Positions 1-8,232 of a DNA stretch of 49,638 nt are shown here, piece after piece. Every line of letters starts with the position of its first letter. The stretch's first letter is position 1. This DNA comes from an uncultured Polycyclovorans sp. (lineage in GTDB: Bacteria > Pseudomonadota > Gammaproteobacteria > Nevskiales > Nevskiaceae): contig CAKZHZ010000065.1 in assembly GCA_936928855.1 (NCBI GenBank), positions 1-49,638 of the forward strand, given 5' to 3'. Both the position numbers and the translations under genes were made by a program. The notes below the pieces were generated by a model. The model saw only the letters and a list, made by a program, of their open reading frames with translations, was not told where the DNA came from and made no database searches.

Positions 1-111
1 ATGCGCCGGATGCAGCAGGCAGAGCCGCATGTAGTCGTCGAGCCGCATCGGCCCCTCGACCGCGATCCGCTGCGCGATGAGCCGCGCGAGCGGGGTCACG
101 GGCGGGGTCAC
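1..111 (-). CDS. MidA-family SAM-dependent methyltransferase, N-terminal 37 residues only
   Basis: The minus strand reads from a GTG at 111 out through the left edge of the window. The 37 residues contain 'PLARLIAQRIAVEGPM' and 'DDYMRLCLLHPAH', the usual start of the COG1565/MidA (NDUFAF7-like) methyltransferases, where the next residues are normally GYY. In mitochondria the relative NDUFAF7 methylates a complex I subunit; the bacterial role is poorly known. The GTG overlaps the lgt stop (GTGA), so the two are translationally coupled. A 12-base direct repeat around 86-111 encodes VTP twice and offers a second in-frame GTG start. The lgt-then-MidA order is usual in Rhodobacter-like alphaproteobacteria. 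The gene is cut by the window edge. Confidence 0.7.
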   Translation of the reverse strand, partial: MTPPVTPLARLIAQRIAVEGPMRLDDYMRLCLLHPAH

Positions 112-500
112 GGGCGGGGGCCCGCGGGCGGCCTGCGCCGGGCGGCGAGGATGAAGCCCAGCCCGATGAGCAGCATCGGCAGCGAGAGCAGTTGCCCCAT
201 CGTCAGCCCCCAGACCGGCCCGCCGAGGACATGGCCCCAGGGGTTGTCGGGGGTGACGAACTGCGCGTCGGCCTGGCGGAAGAACTCGACCACGAAGCGC
301 GCCAGCCCGTAACCGGCCAGGAACACCCCGAGCGCCAGCCCCGGCCGGCGCAACCCGCCCCGCCGGACCAGCCACAGCAGGGCCATGAGCAGCACCACGC
401 CTTCCAGCGCGGCCTCGTAAAGCTGGCTCGGATGGCGGGCGCAGGCCATCGTCGCCGTGGCGCAGGCCTGCGCGGCCTCGCCCGGATCGGCGGCTGGGAC
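108..500 (-). CDS. lgt: Prolipoprotein diacylglyceryl transferase, C-terminal part (foreign fragment)
   Basis: Lgt moves diacylglycerol from phosphatidylglycerol to the lipobox cysteine of prolipoproteins in the inner membrane. The minus frame shows 'ARHPSQLYEAALEG', then three hydrophobic segments, 'ARFVVEFFRQADAQF', 'NPWGHVLGGPVWGLTMGQ' and an arginine-rich end. These are the C-terminal half of Lgt, and the wording is closest to alphaproteobacterial (Rhodobacteraceae-like) versions. The N-terminal half is missing. Upstream of about 500 the sequence becomes a gammaproteobacterial LysM gene read on the opposite strand, so the protein is cut by a join and not by a natural stop. The exact 5' limit (roughly 480-540) is an estimate. 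Confidence 0.8.
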   Translation of the reverse strand, partial: VPAADPGEAAQACATATMACARHPSQLYEAALEGVVLLMALLWLVRRGGLRRPGLALGVFLAGYGLARFVVEFFRQADAQFVTPDNPWGHVLGGPVWGLTMGQLLSLPMLLIGLGFILAARRRPPAGPRP

Positions 501-1508
501 GGCGCGCCGACCACCCTGGCCCTGCCGGCGGCGCCGGTGGCCGTGCGCGAAGATGCGCCGTTGCGGTACGTGGTGCAGCCCGGGGATACGCTGTGGGGGC
601 TGGCGCAGCGCTTTCTGGTCAAGCCCTGGCAGTGGCCGGAAATCTGGTTCGTCAATGAGCAGGTGGCCAACCCGCACCTGATCTATCCCGGCGATGTGCT
701 GACCCTGATCGTGCAGAACGGCCGTCCGCAGTTGGTACGTGACACCTCGGTGCCGGATCGCGTGCTGCGATTGGGGCCGCAGGTGCGGGAACTCGATCTT
801 GATCAGGCCATTCCGGCGATTCCGCTGGAAGCCATCCGCGACTTTCTGTCGGCACCCCGGCTGATCGGCGCGGAGGAACTGGAGCGGGCACCCTACATCG
901 TCGCGTTTGGCGAGGATCAGTTGATCGCCGGCGCCAACAGCCCTGCCTATGTTCGCGGCGTACCGCCGGAGGCCGACTACCGTTGGGCGGTGGTGCGGCC
1001 GGACGAAGCCATTCACGACCCCGACACCCGAAAGGTGCTGGGCTTTGCGGCGACCCCGGTCGGCGGCCTGGAGATTCGCGAGTACAGCGAACCCGCCGCC
1101 TACGCTTGGCTCACCGTGTCGCAGCAGGAATCGCGGGTCGGCGATCGTCTGGTGCCCATCGAGGATGCCAGTTTCGATGCCCGGTTCTATCCGCGTGCGC
1201 CCACCGAGGCGGTCGATGGACGGGTGGTGTGGATTGCCGATCAGCGCCTGCAGGCGACGCAGTATCAGGTGGTGGCGTTCAATCGCGGCCTCGATCACGG
1301 TCTGGTGCCCGGCCACCTGCTGACCTTGCGGGAAGCCGGACGGGTGGTGACGGACCCGTACACCAAGGGTGATGTCGAGTTGCCGGACCGCGAGATCGGC
1401 ACCCTGATGGTGTTCAAGGTGGGCCCGCAACTCGGCTTCGGACTGGTGCTGGACGCCACGCGCCCCATCAATCGGCTTGATCGCGTGGTGCATCCCAGCG
1501 GGTCGTGA
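501..1508 (+). CDS. LysM domain cell-wall protein upstream of dprA, 5' end lost at a join
   Basis: A LysM peptidoglycan-binding domain is clear at 'RYVVQPGDTLWGLAQRF' followed by 'PEIWFVNEQVANPHLIYPGD' (about 565-705). After it come roughly 260 residues without a recognised fold. This architecture and its position directly before dprA are standard in gammaproteobacteria, where the protein is periplasmic or envelope-bound. The expected signal peptide is not found. The open frame continues upstream, but that part is antisense to the lgt fragment, so the true N-terminus has been replaced and the start given here is only approximate. The stop overlaps the dprA start (GTGA at 1505-1508). Confidence 0.75.
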   Translation, partial: GAPTTLALPAAPVAVREDAPLRYVVQPGDTLWGLAQRFLVKPWQWPEIWFVNEQVANPHLIYPGDVLTLIVQNGRPQLVRDTSVPDRVLRLGPQVRELDLDQAIPAIPLEAIRDFLSAPRLIGAEELERAPYIVAFGEDQLIAGANSPAYVRGVPPEADYRWAVVRPDEAIHDPDTRKVLGFAATPVGGLEIREYSEPAAYAWLTVSQQESRVGDRLVPIEDASFDARFYPRAPTEAVDGRVVWIADQRLQATQYQVVAFNRGLDHGLVPGHLLTLREAGRVVTDPYTKGDVELPDREIGTLMVFKVGPQLGFGLVLDATRPINRLDRVVHPSGS

Positions 1509-2611
1509 CGGCCGATGCGCGCATTCCGTGGCTGCGGCTGGCACGCTGCCGGCCACTGTCATCAGGGCTGGCGCGCAGGCTGCTGAGCCATTTCGGCGAT
1601 GCGGCGACACTGTTCGACGCCGGTCCCGGTGCGTGGCGCGGGCAGGGCGTTCAGGCGCCGCAGCTGGCGGCGCTGACCGCCGCCGCCGACCTGCCTGTCG
1701 AGGCCGATCTCGACTGGTTGGCGGGCGGCGCAGACCGGCACCTGCTGGCACTCAATGATCCCCGTTACCCCCAACGCCTGCGCGAGATCGAGGATGCGCC
1801 CGCAGTGCTGTTCGCCCGCGGCGATCCCGAGCTGCTGAGCCTGCCGCAGCTGGCCGTGGTCGGCAGCCGTGCGGCCACTCCTCAGGGCCGCGAGAACGCG
1901 CACGCGTTTTCCGAGGCGCTGGCGGCGCGGGGCCTGACCATCACCAGCGGCCTGGCCGAAGGCGTGGACGGCGCTGCGCACGAAGGCGCCCTGGCGGCGG
2001 GCGGGTTGACCATCGCGGTCTGCGCCACCGGTTTGGACCAGGTTTACCCCGCCCGGCACCGCAGTCTGGCGCATCGGATTGCCGGCGAGGGGGTGTTGGT
2101 GTCCGAGTTTCCGCTGGGGGTGGGGCCGCTGGCGCACCATTTCCCCCGTCGCAACCGCATCATTTCCGGGCTGTCGCTGGGCGTGCTGGTGGTGGAGGCA
2201 GCGGCGGGTTCGGGCTCGCTCATCACGGCACGACTGGGCGCTGAGCAAGGGCGCGAGGTGTTCGCCATTCCCGGCTCGATCCACAACCCGCAGGCCCGCG
2301 GCTGCCATCGCCTGATCCGGCAGGGCGCCAAGCTGGTGGAGTCGGTGGACGATGTGCTCGAGGAGCTGGGGCCGCAGATCGGACCGGCGCTGCGGGCGGC
2401 GCAAGGTGGCGGTGCACTGTCGGCGCGCGCCGCCGACACAACCGAACTGGAGCAGGCGCTGGGGGACGAGGCGCTGGCCTTCGATGCGCTGCTGGCGCGG
2501 GTGGGGGGTCGCTCGCAGGATCTGTCATCCGCTTTGCTGTCGCTGGAGCTGGCGGGGCGCGTGCGCCGCGAGGCGGACGGTCGTTATCGGGGTACGCCGG
2601 ACCGCGGTTGA
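1505..2611 (+). CDS. dprA: DNA-processing protein DprA/Smf
   Basis: DprA binds incoming single-stranded DNA during natural transformation and loads RecA on it. At 368 residues this is a normal length. The Rossmann core shows 'AVVGSRAATPQG' near residue 117, 'TSGLAEGVDGAAHEGAL' near 147 and 'FPRRNRIISGLS' near 213, all family signatures. The last ~50 residues form the usual DprA winged-helix end ('LLARVGGRSQDLSSALLSLE'). The start is a GTG overlapping the LysM gene stop; no in-frame ATG lies nearby. It fits with comM (yifB) elsewhere in the window as a second competence-type gene, although both occur in non-competent species as well. Confidence 0.93.
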   Translation: MTADARIPWLRLARCRPLSSGLARRLLSHFGDAATLFDAGPGAWRGQGVQAPQLAALTAAADLPVEADLDWLAGGADRHLLALNDPRYPQRLREIEDAPAVLFARGDPELLSLPQLAVVGSRAATPQGRENAHAFSEALAARGLTITSGLAEGVDGAAHEGALAAGGLTIAVCATGLDQVYPARHRSLAHRIAGEGVLVSEFPLGVGPLAHHFPRRNRIISGLSLGVLVVEAAAGSGSLITARLGAEQGREVFAIPGSIHNPQARGCHRLIRQGAKLVESVDDVLEELGPQIGPALRAAQGGGALSARAADTTELEQALGDEALAFDALLARVGGRSQDLSSALLSLELAGRVRREADGRYRGTPDRG

Positions 2612-2615
2612 GCGT

Positions 2616-2632
2616 TTGGCACGTCTGATGCA
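2616..2632 (+). promoter_or_regulatory. Possible sigma-54 promoter before smg
   Basis: The bases TTGGCACG, four bases, then ATGCA give GG (2618-2619) and GC (2630-2631) twelve bases apart, as in the -24/-12 consensus TTGGCACG-N4-TTGCW, with one mismatch in the -12 box. It lies about 80 bases before the smg start, in the only non-coding gap of this gene run. The match is good, but no activator site is seen and smg is not a known RpoN target. Confidence 0.35.
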
Positions 2633-2708
2633 GTCATCAACCTGTTCGCTGACACCGCCTATACTGTCGGCGACGTGGTTCGTCATTTGCAGCCCAAGGA
2701 GAGCGCCC

Positions 2709-3176
2709 GTGAAAGAGACCGTCCTTGATGTGCTGATGTACCTGTTCGAGCACTACCAGTCGGTGGAGTTCAGCGACAGCGAAAACTTCGACACCCTTCG
2801 CGACGAGCTGGTGGCCGCCGGCTTCCCCGACGAGGAGGTGTCACATGCCTTTGCCTGGCTCGATGGACTGACGCGCAGCCGGCAGTTGCCGATCATCTTC
2901 GGTCCGGGCAACGCCCTTCGGGTCTATGCCCGCGAGGAAATGTTGCGGATTCCGACCGACTGCCGCGGCTTCCTGCTGTTCCTCGAACAGCTCGGGATTC
3001 TGCCGCCGGCAGCCCGCGAGCGGGTCATCGACCGTCTGATGGCGTTGCGCGAGGAGATCGACCTGGAGCGGGTGAAATGGGTCTGTCTGCTGGTGCTGAT
3101 GAACGAGGACGACGCCGACGAAGCCTTCGCGCAGGTGGAGGAGATGGTCTACTTCGCTGGCGCCTGCCTGCACTGA
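2709..3176 (+). CDS. smg: Smg/DUF494 family protein
   Basis: This 155-residue acidic protein matches the Smg (DUF494) family, found in proteobacteria almost always between dprA and topA, as here. It begins 'VKETVLDVLMYLFEHYQS' and ends 'DEAFAQVEEMVYFAGACLH'. I chose the GTG at 2709 because it follows AAGGAG (2697-2702) and matches the family N-terminus. No enzyme motif or membrane segment is visible and the function is unknown. A role in DNA uptake or DNA metabolism is only suggested by the neighbours. Confidence 0.88.
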   Translation: MKETVLDVLMYLFEHYQSVEFSDSENFDTLRDELVAAGFPDEEVSHAFAWLDGLTRSRQLPIIFGPGNALRVYAREEMLRIPTDCRGFLLFLEQLGILPPAARERVIDRLMALREEIDLERVKWVCLLVLMNEDDADEAFAQVEEMVYFAGACLH

Positions 3177-3178
3177 TC

Positions 3179-3223
3179 GCCGGGGCGCCGGAAGCCGCCC
3201 CGGCACGGGGCATGGCGCCCCGT
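3179..3223 (+). terminator. Two adjacent GC-rich hairpins after smg
   Basis: A 9-bp stem (3179-3187 with 3196-3204) is followed directly by a 7-bp stem (3205-3211 with 3217-3223). No T run follows. They lie between the smg stop and topA and may terminate or attenuate transcription. Confidence 0.4.
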
Positions 3224-3325
3224 CGGGTCGGTTCTGGGCCCCGGTGTCGGCTTTACAGCGGCAACAGCCTGCCTTTATAAGCCGCCCCTCTGGGTGGCAG
3301 CTGGCCGCCCCTTGCTGGACAGGAC

Positions 3326-5749
3326 ATGAGCAAATACCTAGTCGTCGTCGAATCGCCGGCCAAGGCGAAGACGATCAAGAAATATCTCGGCGGGGACTAC
3401 GAGGTGCTGGCCTCGTACGGCCACGTACGGGATCTGGTGCCCAAGGACGGGGCGGTCGACGTGACCAATGCCTTTGCCATGAAGTACCAGCCGATCGAGA
3501 AGAACGAGAAGCACGTGCGCGCCATCCAGAGCGCGCTGCGGCAGGCGGACAGCCTGCTGCTCGCCACCGACCCTGATCGCGAGGGTGAGGCCATTTCCTG
3601 GCATTTGCTGGAGTTGCTGCGCGAGCGCAACGCGCTCAAGGACAAGGCGGTGCGGCGGGTGGTGTTTCATGAGATCACCCAGCGTGCCGTGCGCGAGGCG
3701 GTCGAGCACCCGCGTGAGGTGGCGGATGATCTGGTGAACGCTCAGCAGGCCCGGCGAGCGCTCGATTATCTGGTGGGTTTCAATCTGTCGCCGCTGCTGT
3801 GGCGCAAGGTGTCCCCGGGGCTGTCTGCAGGTCGCGTGCAGAGTCCTGCCCTGCGGCTGATCTGCGAGCGCGAGGAAGAGATCAAGGCCTTCGTGCCGCG
3901 CGAGTACTGGACCCTGCTGGCGCAGGCCGACAAGGGCGGCAGTGCCTTCACCGCCAAGCTGGTCGAGTTGGAGGGCGCCAAGGTCGAGCAGTTCACACTG
4001 ACCGATGGCGGGGGCGCGACAGCGGCGCGGGAGCGCCTGCTGAGCGCCAGTGGCGGGCGCCTGTCGGTGGCGGCGGTCGACAAGAAGCAGCGCCGTCGCA
4101 GTCCGGCGCCGCCGTTCACGACCTCGACGCTGCAGCAGGAGGCCAACCGCAAGCTGGGGTTCACCTCCTCGCGCACCATGCGAACGGCGCAGCAGCTGTA
4201 TGAGGGGATCGACCTCGGCGGTGAGACGGTCGGTCTGATCACCTACATGCGTACCGACTCGGTGACCCTCTCTCAGGAGGCCCTGGGGGAGTTGCGCGAT
4301 GTCATCCGCAAGGAGTTCGGCGCCGCCAGTTGTCCGGACGAGCCCCGCTACTACAAGGCCAAGTCGAAGAACGCGCAGGAAGCCCACGAGGCGGTGCGGC
4401 CGACCTCGGCCTTGCGGCTGCCGAAGTCGGTGGCCAAGTTCCTGACGCCCGACCAGGCCAAGCTGTACGAATTGATCTGGAAGCGCACGGTCGCCTGCCA
4501 GATGACGCAGGCGATCTTCGACACGGTGGCCGCCGAGCTGCGGGTCGACGAGCGGAACGCTTTCCGTGCCAACGGTTCCGTGCTGGTCGAGCCCGGCTAC
4601 CTCGCGGTCTACAACGTGTCGCTGGATATCGGGGAGGAGAGCGAGGACGACGAGAAGCGCCTGCCCCCGCTGGAAGTAGGCGAGACCGTCACGCTCAGCG
4701 ACATTCAGGCCGACCAGCACTTCACCGAGCCGCCGCCGCGCTACACCGAGGCCAGCCTGGTGAAGACACTGGAGGCCTACGATATCGGTCGCCCGTCCAC
4801 CTACGCCGCCATCATCAGCACCTTGCAGGCGCGTGACTACGTTCGTCTGGACGGCAAGGCTTTCAATCCCACGGATGTGGGCATGATCGTCAACCGCTTC
4901 CTCACCGAGCATTTCGAGCGCTACGTCGACTACGACTTCACCGCCACTCTCGAAGATCAGCTCGATGCGGTGTCGCGCGGCGAGCAACAATGGCAGCCGC
5001 TGCTGGCGGAGTTCTGGCAAGCGTTCAAGCCGCAGATCGACCAGAAGATGGAACTGCGCCGCGACGAGGTGTCGGAAGCCCGCGTGATCGGGACCGACCC
5101 GGAGTCGGGCAAGCCGGTCAGTGCGCGCCTTGGGCGGTACGGGCCGTTCGTGCAGATCGGCACCAAGGACGACGAGGACAAGCCGCGATTCGCCTCGCTG
5201 CGTGCCAATCAGCGCATCGACACCATCACGCTGGACGAGGCGTTGGCCCTGTTCGCCCTGCCCCGCAAACTGGGCAAGCTCGACAGCGGCGAGGAGGTCG
5301 AGGTCAATATCGGCCGGTTCGGGCCCTACGTGCGGTATGGCAGCCAGTTCGTCTCCCTGAAGAAGGACGACGATCCCTACACCGTCGAACTGCCGCGTGC
5401 CATCGAGCTGATCGAACAGAAGGCGGCGGCGCTGGAAGCCGCCACGCTGGTGAAATTCGGCGATACCGGCATCCGCATCATCAAGGGTCGGTTCGGGCCG
5501 TACATCACCGACGGTACCCGCAAGGCGCCGGTACCACGGGGCAAGGAGGCGGAGTCACTGTCGGTATTCGAGTGCGAGGCCTTTCTCGCCGAGGCCGCTG
5601 CCGCCAAGAAGGCCGGCAAGGGCAAAGGCAAGACAGCCGCCAAGGGCAAGACGGCCAAGGCCAGCAAGCCGAAGGCGACGGCTGCCAGCAAGCCGCGCAA
5701 GACGGCGACCAAGAAGGCCGCGCCCCGCAAGGCCAAGGCCAAGCCCTGA
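3326..5749 (+). CDS. topA: DNA topoisomerase I, zinc-finger-free type with a lysine-rich tail
   Basis: This type IA topoisomerase relaxes negative supercoils. It has 807 residues. The Toprim domain starts with 'VVESPAKAKTIKKYLGG' (residues 6-22) and has 'ATDPDREGEA' near 80. The catalytic tyrosine is in 'TYMRTDS' near 306, and 'YDIGRPSTYAAIISTL' is the conserved gate motif. Instead of the Cys4 zinc ribbons of the E. coli enzyme, the C-terminus has three glycine-rich repeats ('GRYGPFVQIG' ~600, 'GRFGPYVRYG' ~661, 'GRFGPYITDG' ~720). A ~50-residue tail made almost only of Lys, Ala, Gly, Thr and Pro follows. Such repeats occur in many bacterial TopA proteins. The basic tail probably adds non-specific DNA binding. 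Confidence 0.96.
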   Translation: MSKYLVVVESPAKAKTIKKYLGGDYEVLASYGHVRDLVPKDGAVDVTNAFAMKYQPIEKNEKHVRAIQSALRQADSLLLATDPDREGEAISWHLLELLRERNALKDKAVRRVVFHEITQRAVREAVEHPREVADDLVNAQQARRALDYLVGFNLSPLLWRKVSPGLSAGRVQSPALRLICEREEEIKAFVPREYWTLLAQADKGGSAFTAKLVELEGAKVEQFTLTDGGGATAARERLLSASGGRLSVAAVDKKQRRRSPAPPFTTSTLQQEANRKLGFTSSRTMRTAQQLYEGIDLGGETVGLITYMRTDSVTLSQEALGELRDVIRKEFGAASCPDEPRYYKAKSKNAQEAHEAVRPTSALRLPKSVAKFLTPDQAKLYELIWKRTVACQMTQAIFDTVAAELRVDERNAFRANGSVLVEPGYLAVYNVSLDIGEESEDDEKRLPPLEVGETVTLSDIQADQHFTEPPPRYTEASLVKTLEAYDIGRPSTYAAIISTLQARDYVRLDGKAFNPTDVGMIVNRFLTEHFERYVDYDFTATLEDQLDAVSRGEQQWQPLLAEFWQAFKPQIDQKMELRRDEVSEARVIGTDPESGKPVSARLGRYGPFVQIGTKDDEDKPRFASLRANQRIDTITLDEALALFALPRKLGKLDSGEEVEVNIGRFGPYVRYGSQFVSLKKDDDPYTVELPRAIELIEQKAAALEAATLVKFGDTGIRIIKGRFGPYITDGTRKAPVPRGKEAESLSVFECEAFLAEAAAAKKAGKGKGKTAAKGKTAKASKPKATAASKPRKTATKKAAPRKAKAKP

Positions 5750-5764
5750 GGCGGGCGGCGGCGC

Positions 5765-6319
5765 ATGGTCAGCCCGGTCCATCTGCGTCGCGTCATCACC
5801 GCGCTGCGCGCCGGTGAGGTGGTGGCCTACCCGACCGAGGCGGTGTGGGGGGTCGGCTGCGATCCCCGCAACGCGCGTGCGCTGCTGGACCTGTTGCGAC
5901 TCAAGCGCCGGGATCCCGCCAAGGGGCTGATTCTGGTGGCGGCCGATTGGGCGCAGTTGAGCCCGTTCCTGAAATCACCACCGGCGGAAGCCTTGGCACG
6001 CGCAACGGCAAGCTGGCCAGGCGCGGCGACCTGGGTGTTCCCCGCTGCCGGGATGTCCTCCCCGTTGCTGACGGGGCGGCATCCGGGCTTGGCGGTGCGG
6101 GTCAGCGCGCACCCGGTGGTTCGGGCCCTGTGCCAGGGCTTTGGCGGCGCACTGGTGTCGTCGAGCGCCAACCTCAGCAACCGTGCGCCGGCCCGCAGCC
6201 GGGCAGCGGTGGTGGCGCAGTTCGGGCCCGGTCTGGTCCGCATGCCGGGGGCCCTGGGGGGCGCCATGCGGCCCACCCCGGTGCGGGATGCGATCAGCGG
6301 TGAGGTGTTTCGCGCATGA
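5765..6319 (+). CDS. tsaC: Threonylcarbamoyl-AMP synthase, TsaC/YrdC type
   Basis: TsaC makes threonylcarbamoyl-adenylate from threonine, bicarbonate and ATP, the first step of the t6A37 modification of ANN-decoding tRNAs. The 184 residues form a single YrdC domain, as in the short TsaC class and without the Sua5 extension. Visible motifs are 'YPTEAVWGVGCD' near residue 20, 'LKRRDPAKGLIL' (substrate-binding basic residues) and 'SSSANLSN' near 132. The start lies 15 bases after topA, and the stop overlaps the hemF start (6316-6319). topA-tsaC-hemF is a common gammaproteobacterial order. Confidence 0.92.
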   Translation: MVSPVHLRRVITALRAGEVVAYPTEAVWGVGCDPRNARALLDLLRLKRRDPAKGLILVAADWAQLSPFLKSPPAEALARATASWPGAATWVFPAAGMSSPLLTGRHPGLAVRVSAHPVVRALCQGFGGALVSSSANLSNRAPARSRAAVVAQFGPGLVRMPGALGGAMRPTPVRDAISGEVFRA

Positions 6320-7242
6320 CTGCCCTCTCCGATCCCCAGGATCACTTTGCTGCGGAAGTCGATCAGTGGCTGCAGGGTTTGCAGCAGTCCCTGTGCCGGC
6401 AGCTCGAGACCTTCGAGCCCGAGATACGGTTTCGCGATGACCCCTGGCGCAAGCCGGCCGACAGCCCCCTGCAGGGCGAAGGGCTGACCTGCGTGCTGGA
6501 GGGCGGTGCGGTGTTCGAGCGTGCCGGGGTGGCCCGTTCGCTGGTGCGGGGGGCGGCACTGCCGCCGTCGGCCACGGCTTCGCGTCCCGAGTTGTCGGGG
6601 CGGCCGTTTGCCGCGATGGGGGTGTCGGTGGTGTTCCACCCCCGCAATCCACATGTGCCGACCACGCATTGCAACGTGCGAATGCTCTCGGTCGGGGGTG
6701 ATGGCCTGCCGGCGGTACGCTGGTTCGGGGGTGGTTTCGACCTCACGCCCTACTACGGCTATGACGACGATGCGCGCGCCTGGCATCAGGCTGCCGCTGC
6801 TGCCGTCGGCGCGCACTATGGGCGCTTCAAGCGCCAGTGCGATGACTATTTCTTTCTCAAGCACCGCAACGAGCCGCGGGGCATTGGCGGGGTGTTCTTC
6901 GATGATTGGCAGGAGGGGGGCGAGGTCGAGGCCTTCGCCTTGACCCGGCGCGTGGGAGAAGCCTTCTGGCCGGCTTATGCGGCGATCGTCCAGCGGCGCA
7001 AGGACATGTCCTGGGGGCCGCGGGAGCGTCGCTGGCAGTGCCAACGGCGGGGGCGGTACGTCGAGTTCAACCTGGTGTGGGATCGCGGCACCCTGTTCGG
7101 CCTGCAATCGGGAGGGCGCACCGAGTCGATCCTGATGTCGATGCCGCCCGAGGTGCACTGGGACTACGATGCGCGTCCCCAAGCGGGATCGCCGGAGGCC
7201 GCGTTGCTGCACGACTTTCTTGTGCCGAGGGACTGGATTTGA
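6316..7242 (+). CDS. hemF: Oxygen-dependent coproporphyrinogen III oxidase
   Basis: HemF decarboxylates coproporphyrinogen III to protoporphyrinogen IX using O2, in the cytoplasm. The 308 residues match the usual length. Signatures are 'THCNVRM' near 117, 'FGGGFDLTPYYGY' near 138, 'KHRNEPRGIGGVFFDD' near 182 and 'GRYVEFNLVWDRGTLFGL' near 246 to 263, where the last is the family pattern. It is translationally coupled to tsaC. It is the aerobic enzyme; no hemN is in the window. A second haem gene set (hemDX-hemY) lies at 21.3-24.3 kb, and many haem proteins are encoded nearby. Confidence 0.95.
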   Translation: MTALSDPQDHFAAEVDQWLQGLQQSLCRQLETFEPEIRFRDDPWRKPADSPLQGEGLTCVLEGGAVFERAGVARSLVRGAALPPSATASRPELSGRPFAAMGVSVVFHPRNPHVPTTHCNVRMLSVGGDGLPAVRWFGGGFDLTPYYGYDDDARAWHQAAAAAVGAHYGRFKRQCDDYFFLKHRNEPRGIGGVFFDDWQEGGEVEAFALTRRVGEAFWPAYAAIVQRRKDMSWGPRERRWQCQRRGRYVEFNLVWDRGTLFGLQSGGRTESILMSMPPEVHWDYDARPQAGSPEAALLHDFLVPRDWI

Positions 7243-7279
7243 TCAATACTGACGGCCAACCCCACCGCCAGGGCGGCCG

Positions 7280-8215
7280 ATGACCCTGACCGAACTTCGC
7301 TACCTGGTCAATCTCGACAAGGAACGCCACTTCGGCCGTGCCGCCGAACGCTCCTTTGTCAGCCAGCCCACGTTGTCCGTGGCGGTCAAGAAACTGGAAG
7401 ACGAACTGGGCGTGGCGCTGTTCGAGCGCAACCGCGGCGAGGCCAAGCCGACGCCGGTCGGCGAGCGGGTGATCGATCAGGCGAAGCGTGTCCTGGCCGA
7501 GGCCAAGCGACTCGAGGATCTTGCGCGCGAAGGGCGTGACGAGCTCAGCGGGCCGTTGCGGCTGGGTGCGATCTACACCGTTGGCCCCTATCTGTTGCCG
7601 GCGCTGGTGCCGATGCTGCGCAAGGCGGCGCCGCTGATGCCCCTGGTGATCGAGGAGAATTTCACCGTCAAGCTGCTGGAGCAGTTGCGTGACAACGAGA
7701 TTGACGTCGCCGTGGTGGCGCTGCCGATCGACCTCACGGGGCTGTCGGCATGGGCGGTGTACGACGAAAGCTTTGTCGTGCTGGTGCCGCCCGAGCATGC
7801 CTGGGCCGCCGTGGACGAAATTCCGGCCAAGCGGCTGGCGGGCGAGTCACTGTTGCTGCTCGGCCCCGGCCACTGTTTCCGTGAGCAGGTGATCGAGGCC
7901 TGCCCAAAGTGCGTGGAGCCTGACGCCAACGGTCCACGGCCGCAGACCGGAAGCTCGCTGGAGACCATTCGTCACATGGTGGTCAGCGGTCTGGGCATCA
8001 CCGTGCTGCCACGCGGCTCGGTGGAGAATCGTCCAGAAGACACCACTCTGGTGGCGCGGCCGTTCGTGCCGCCGGCGCCAAGTCGTCGCATTGCCCTGGT
8101 CTGGCGCAAGTCTTTCCCGCGGCAGAAGGCCATCCAGCTGCTGCGCGACACCATCCTCGCCTGCCCCATGCGGGGGGTCGCCTTCCTCCCGGACGAAGGG
8201 CAGGAGGGCGGCTGA
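7280..8215 (+). CDS. oxyR: Hydrogen peroxide sensor and regulator OxyR
   Basis: This 311-residue LysR-type regulator has an N-terminal helix-turn-helix ('FGRAAERSFVSQPTLSVAVK') and a substrate-type sensor domain. The sensor motif 'GHCFREQVIEAC' places cysteines at residues 199 and 208, exactly the positions of the redox pair in E. coli OxyR; a further Cys is at 211. This separates it from generic LysR proteins. OxyR activates catalase, peroxiredoxin and related genes when the disulfide forms. It starts 37 bases after hemF on the same strand, so it may be co-transcribed with haem synthesis. No catalase or ahpC is in the window. Confidence 0.92.
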   Translation: MTLTELRYLVNLDKERHFGRAAERSFVSQPTLSVAVKKLEDELGVALFERNRGEAKPTPVGERVIDQAKRVLAEAKRLEDLAREGRDELSGPLRLGAIYTVGPYLLPALVPMLRKAAPLMPLVIEENFTVKLLEQLRDNEIDVAVVALPIDLTGLSAWAVYDESFVVLVPPEHAWAAVDEIPAKRLAGESLLLLGPGHCFREQVIEACPKCVEPDANGPRPQTGSSLETIRHMVVSGLGITVLPRGSVENRPEDTTLVARPFVPPAPSRRIALVWRKSFPRQKAIQLLRDTILACPMRGVAFLPDEGQEGG

Positions 8216-8232
8216 CGCCCTGTCGGCGGTGT

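Noticed and set aside
98..120. Tandem repeat at the lgt/methyltransferase overlap as a regulatory repeat
   Set aside because: Two copies of a 12-base unit only, fully explained as coding sequence (VTP repeated) at a start codon.
192..500. N-terminal extension of the LysM protein up to position 192
   Set aside because: This stretch is antisense to convincing lgt coding sequence and has no signal peptide or family match; it is open only because the DNA is GC-rich.
3338..5020. Long minus-strand frame opposite topA
   Set aside because: Antisense shadow: His/Leu/Arg-rich composition with no motifs, while topA on the plus strand is complete.
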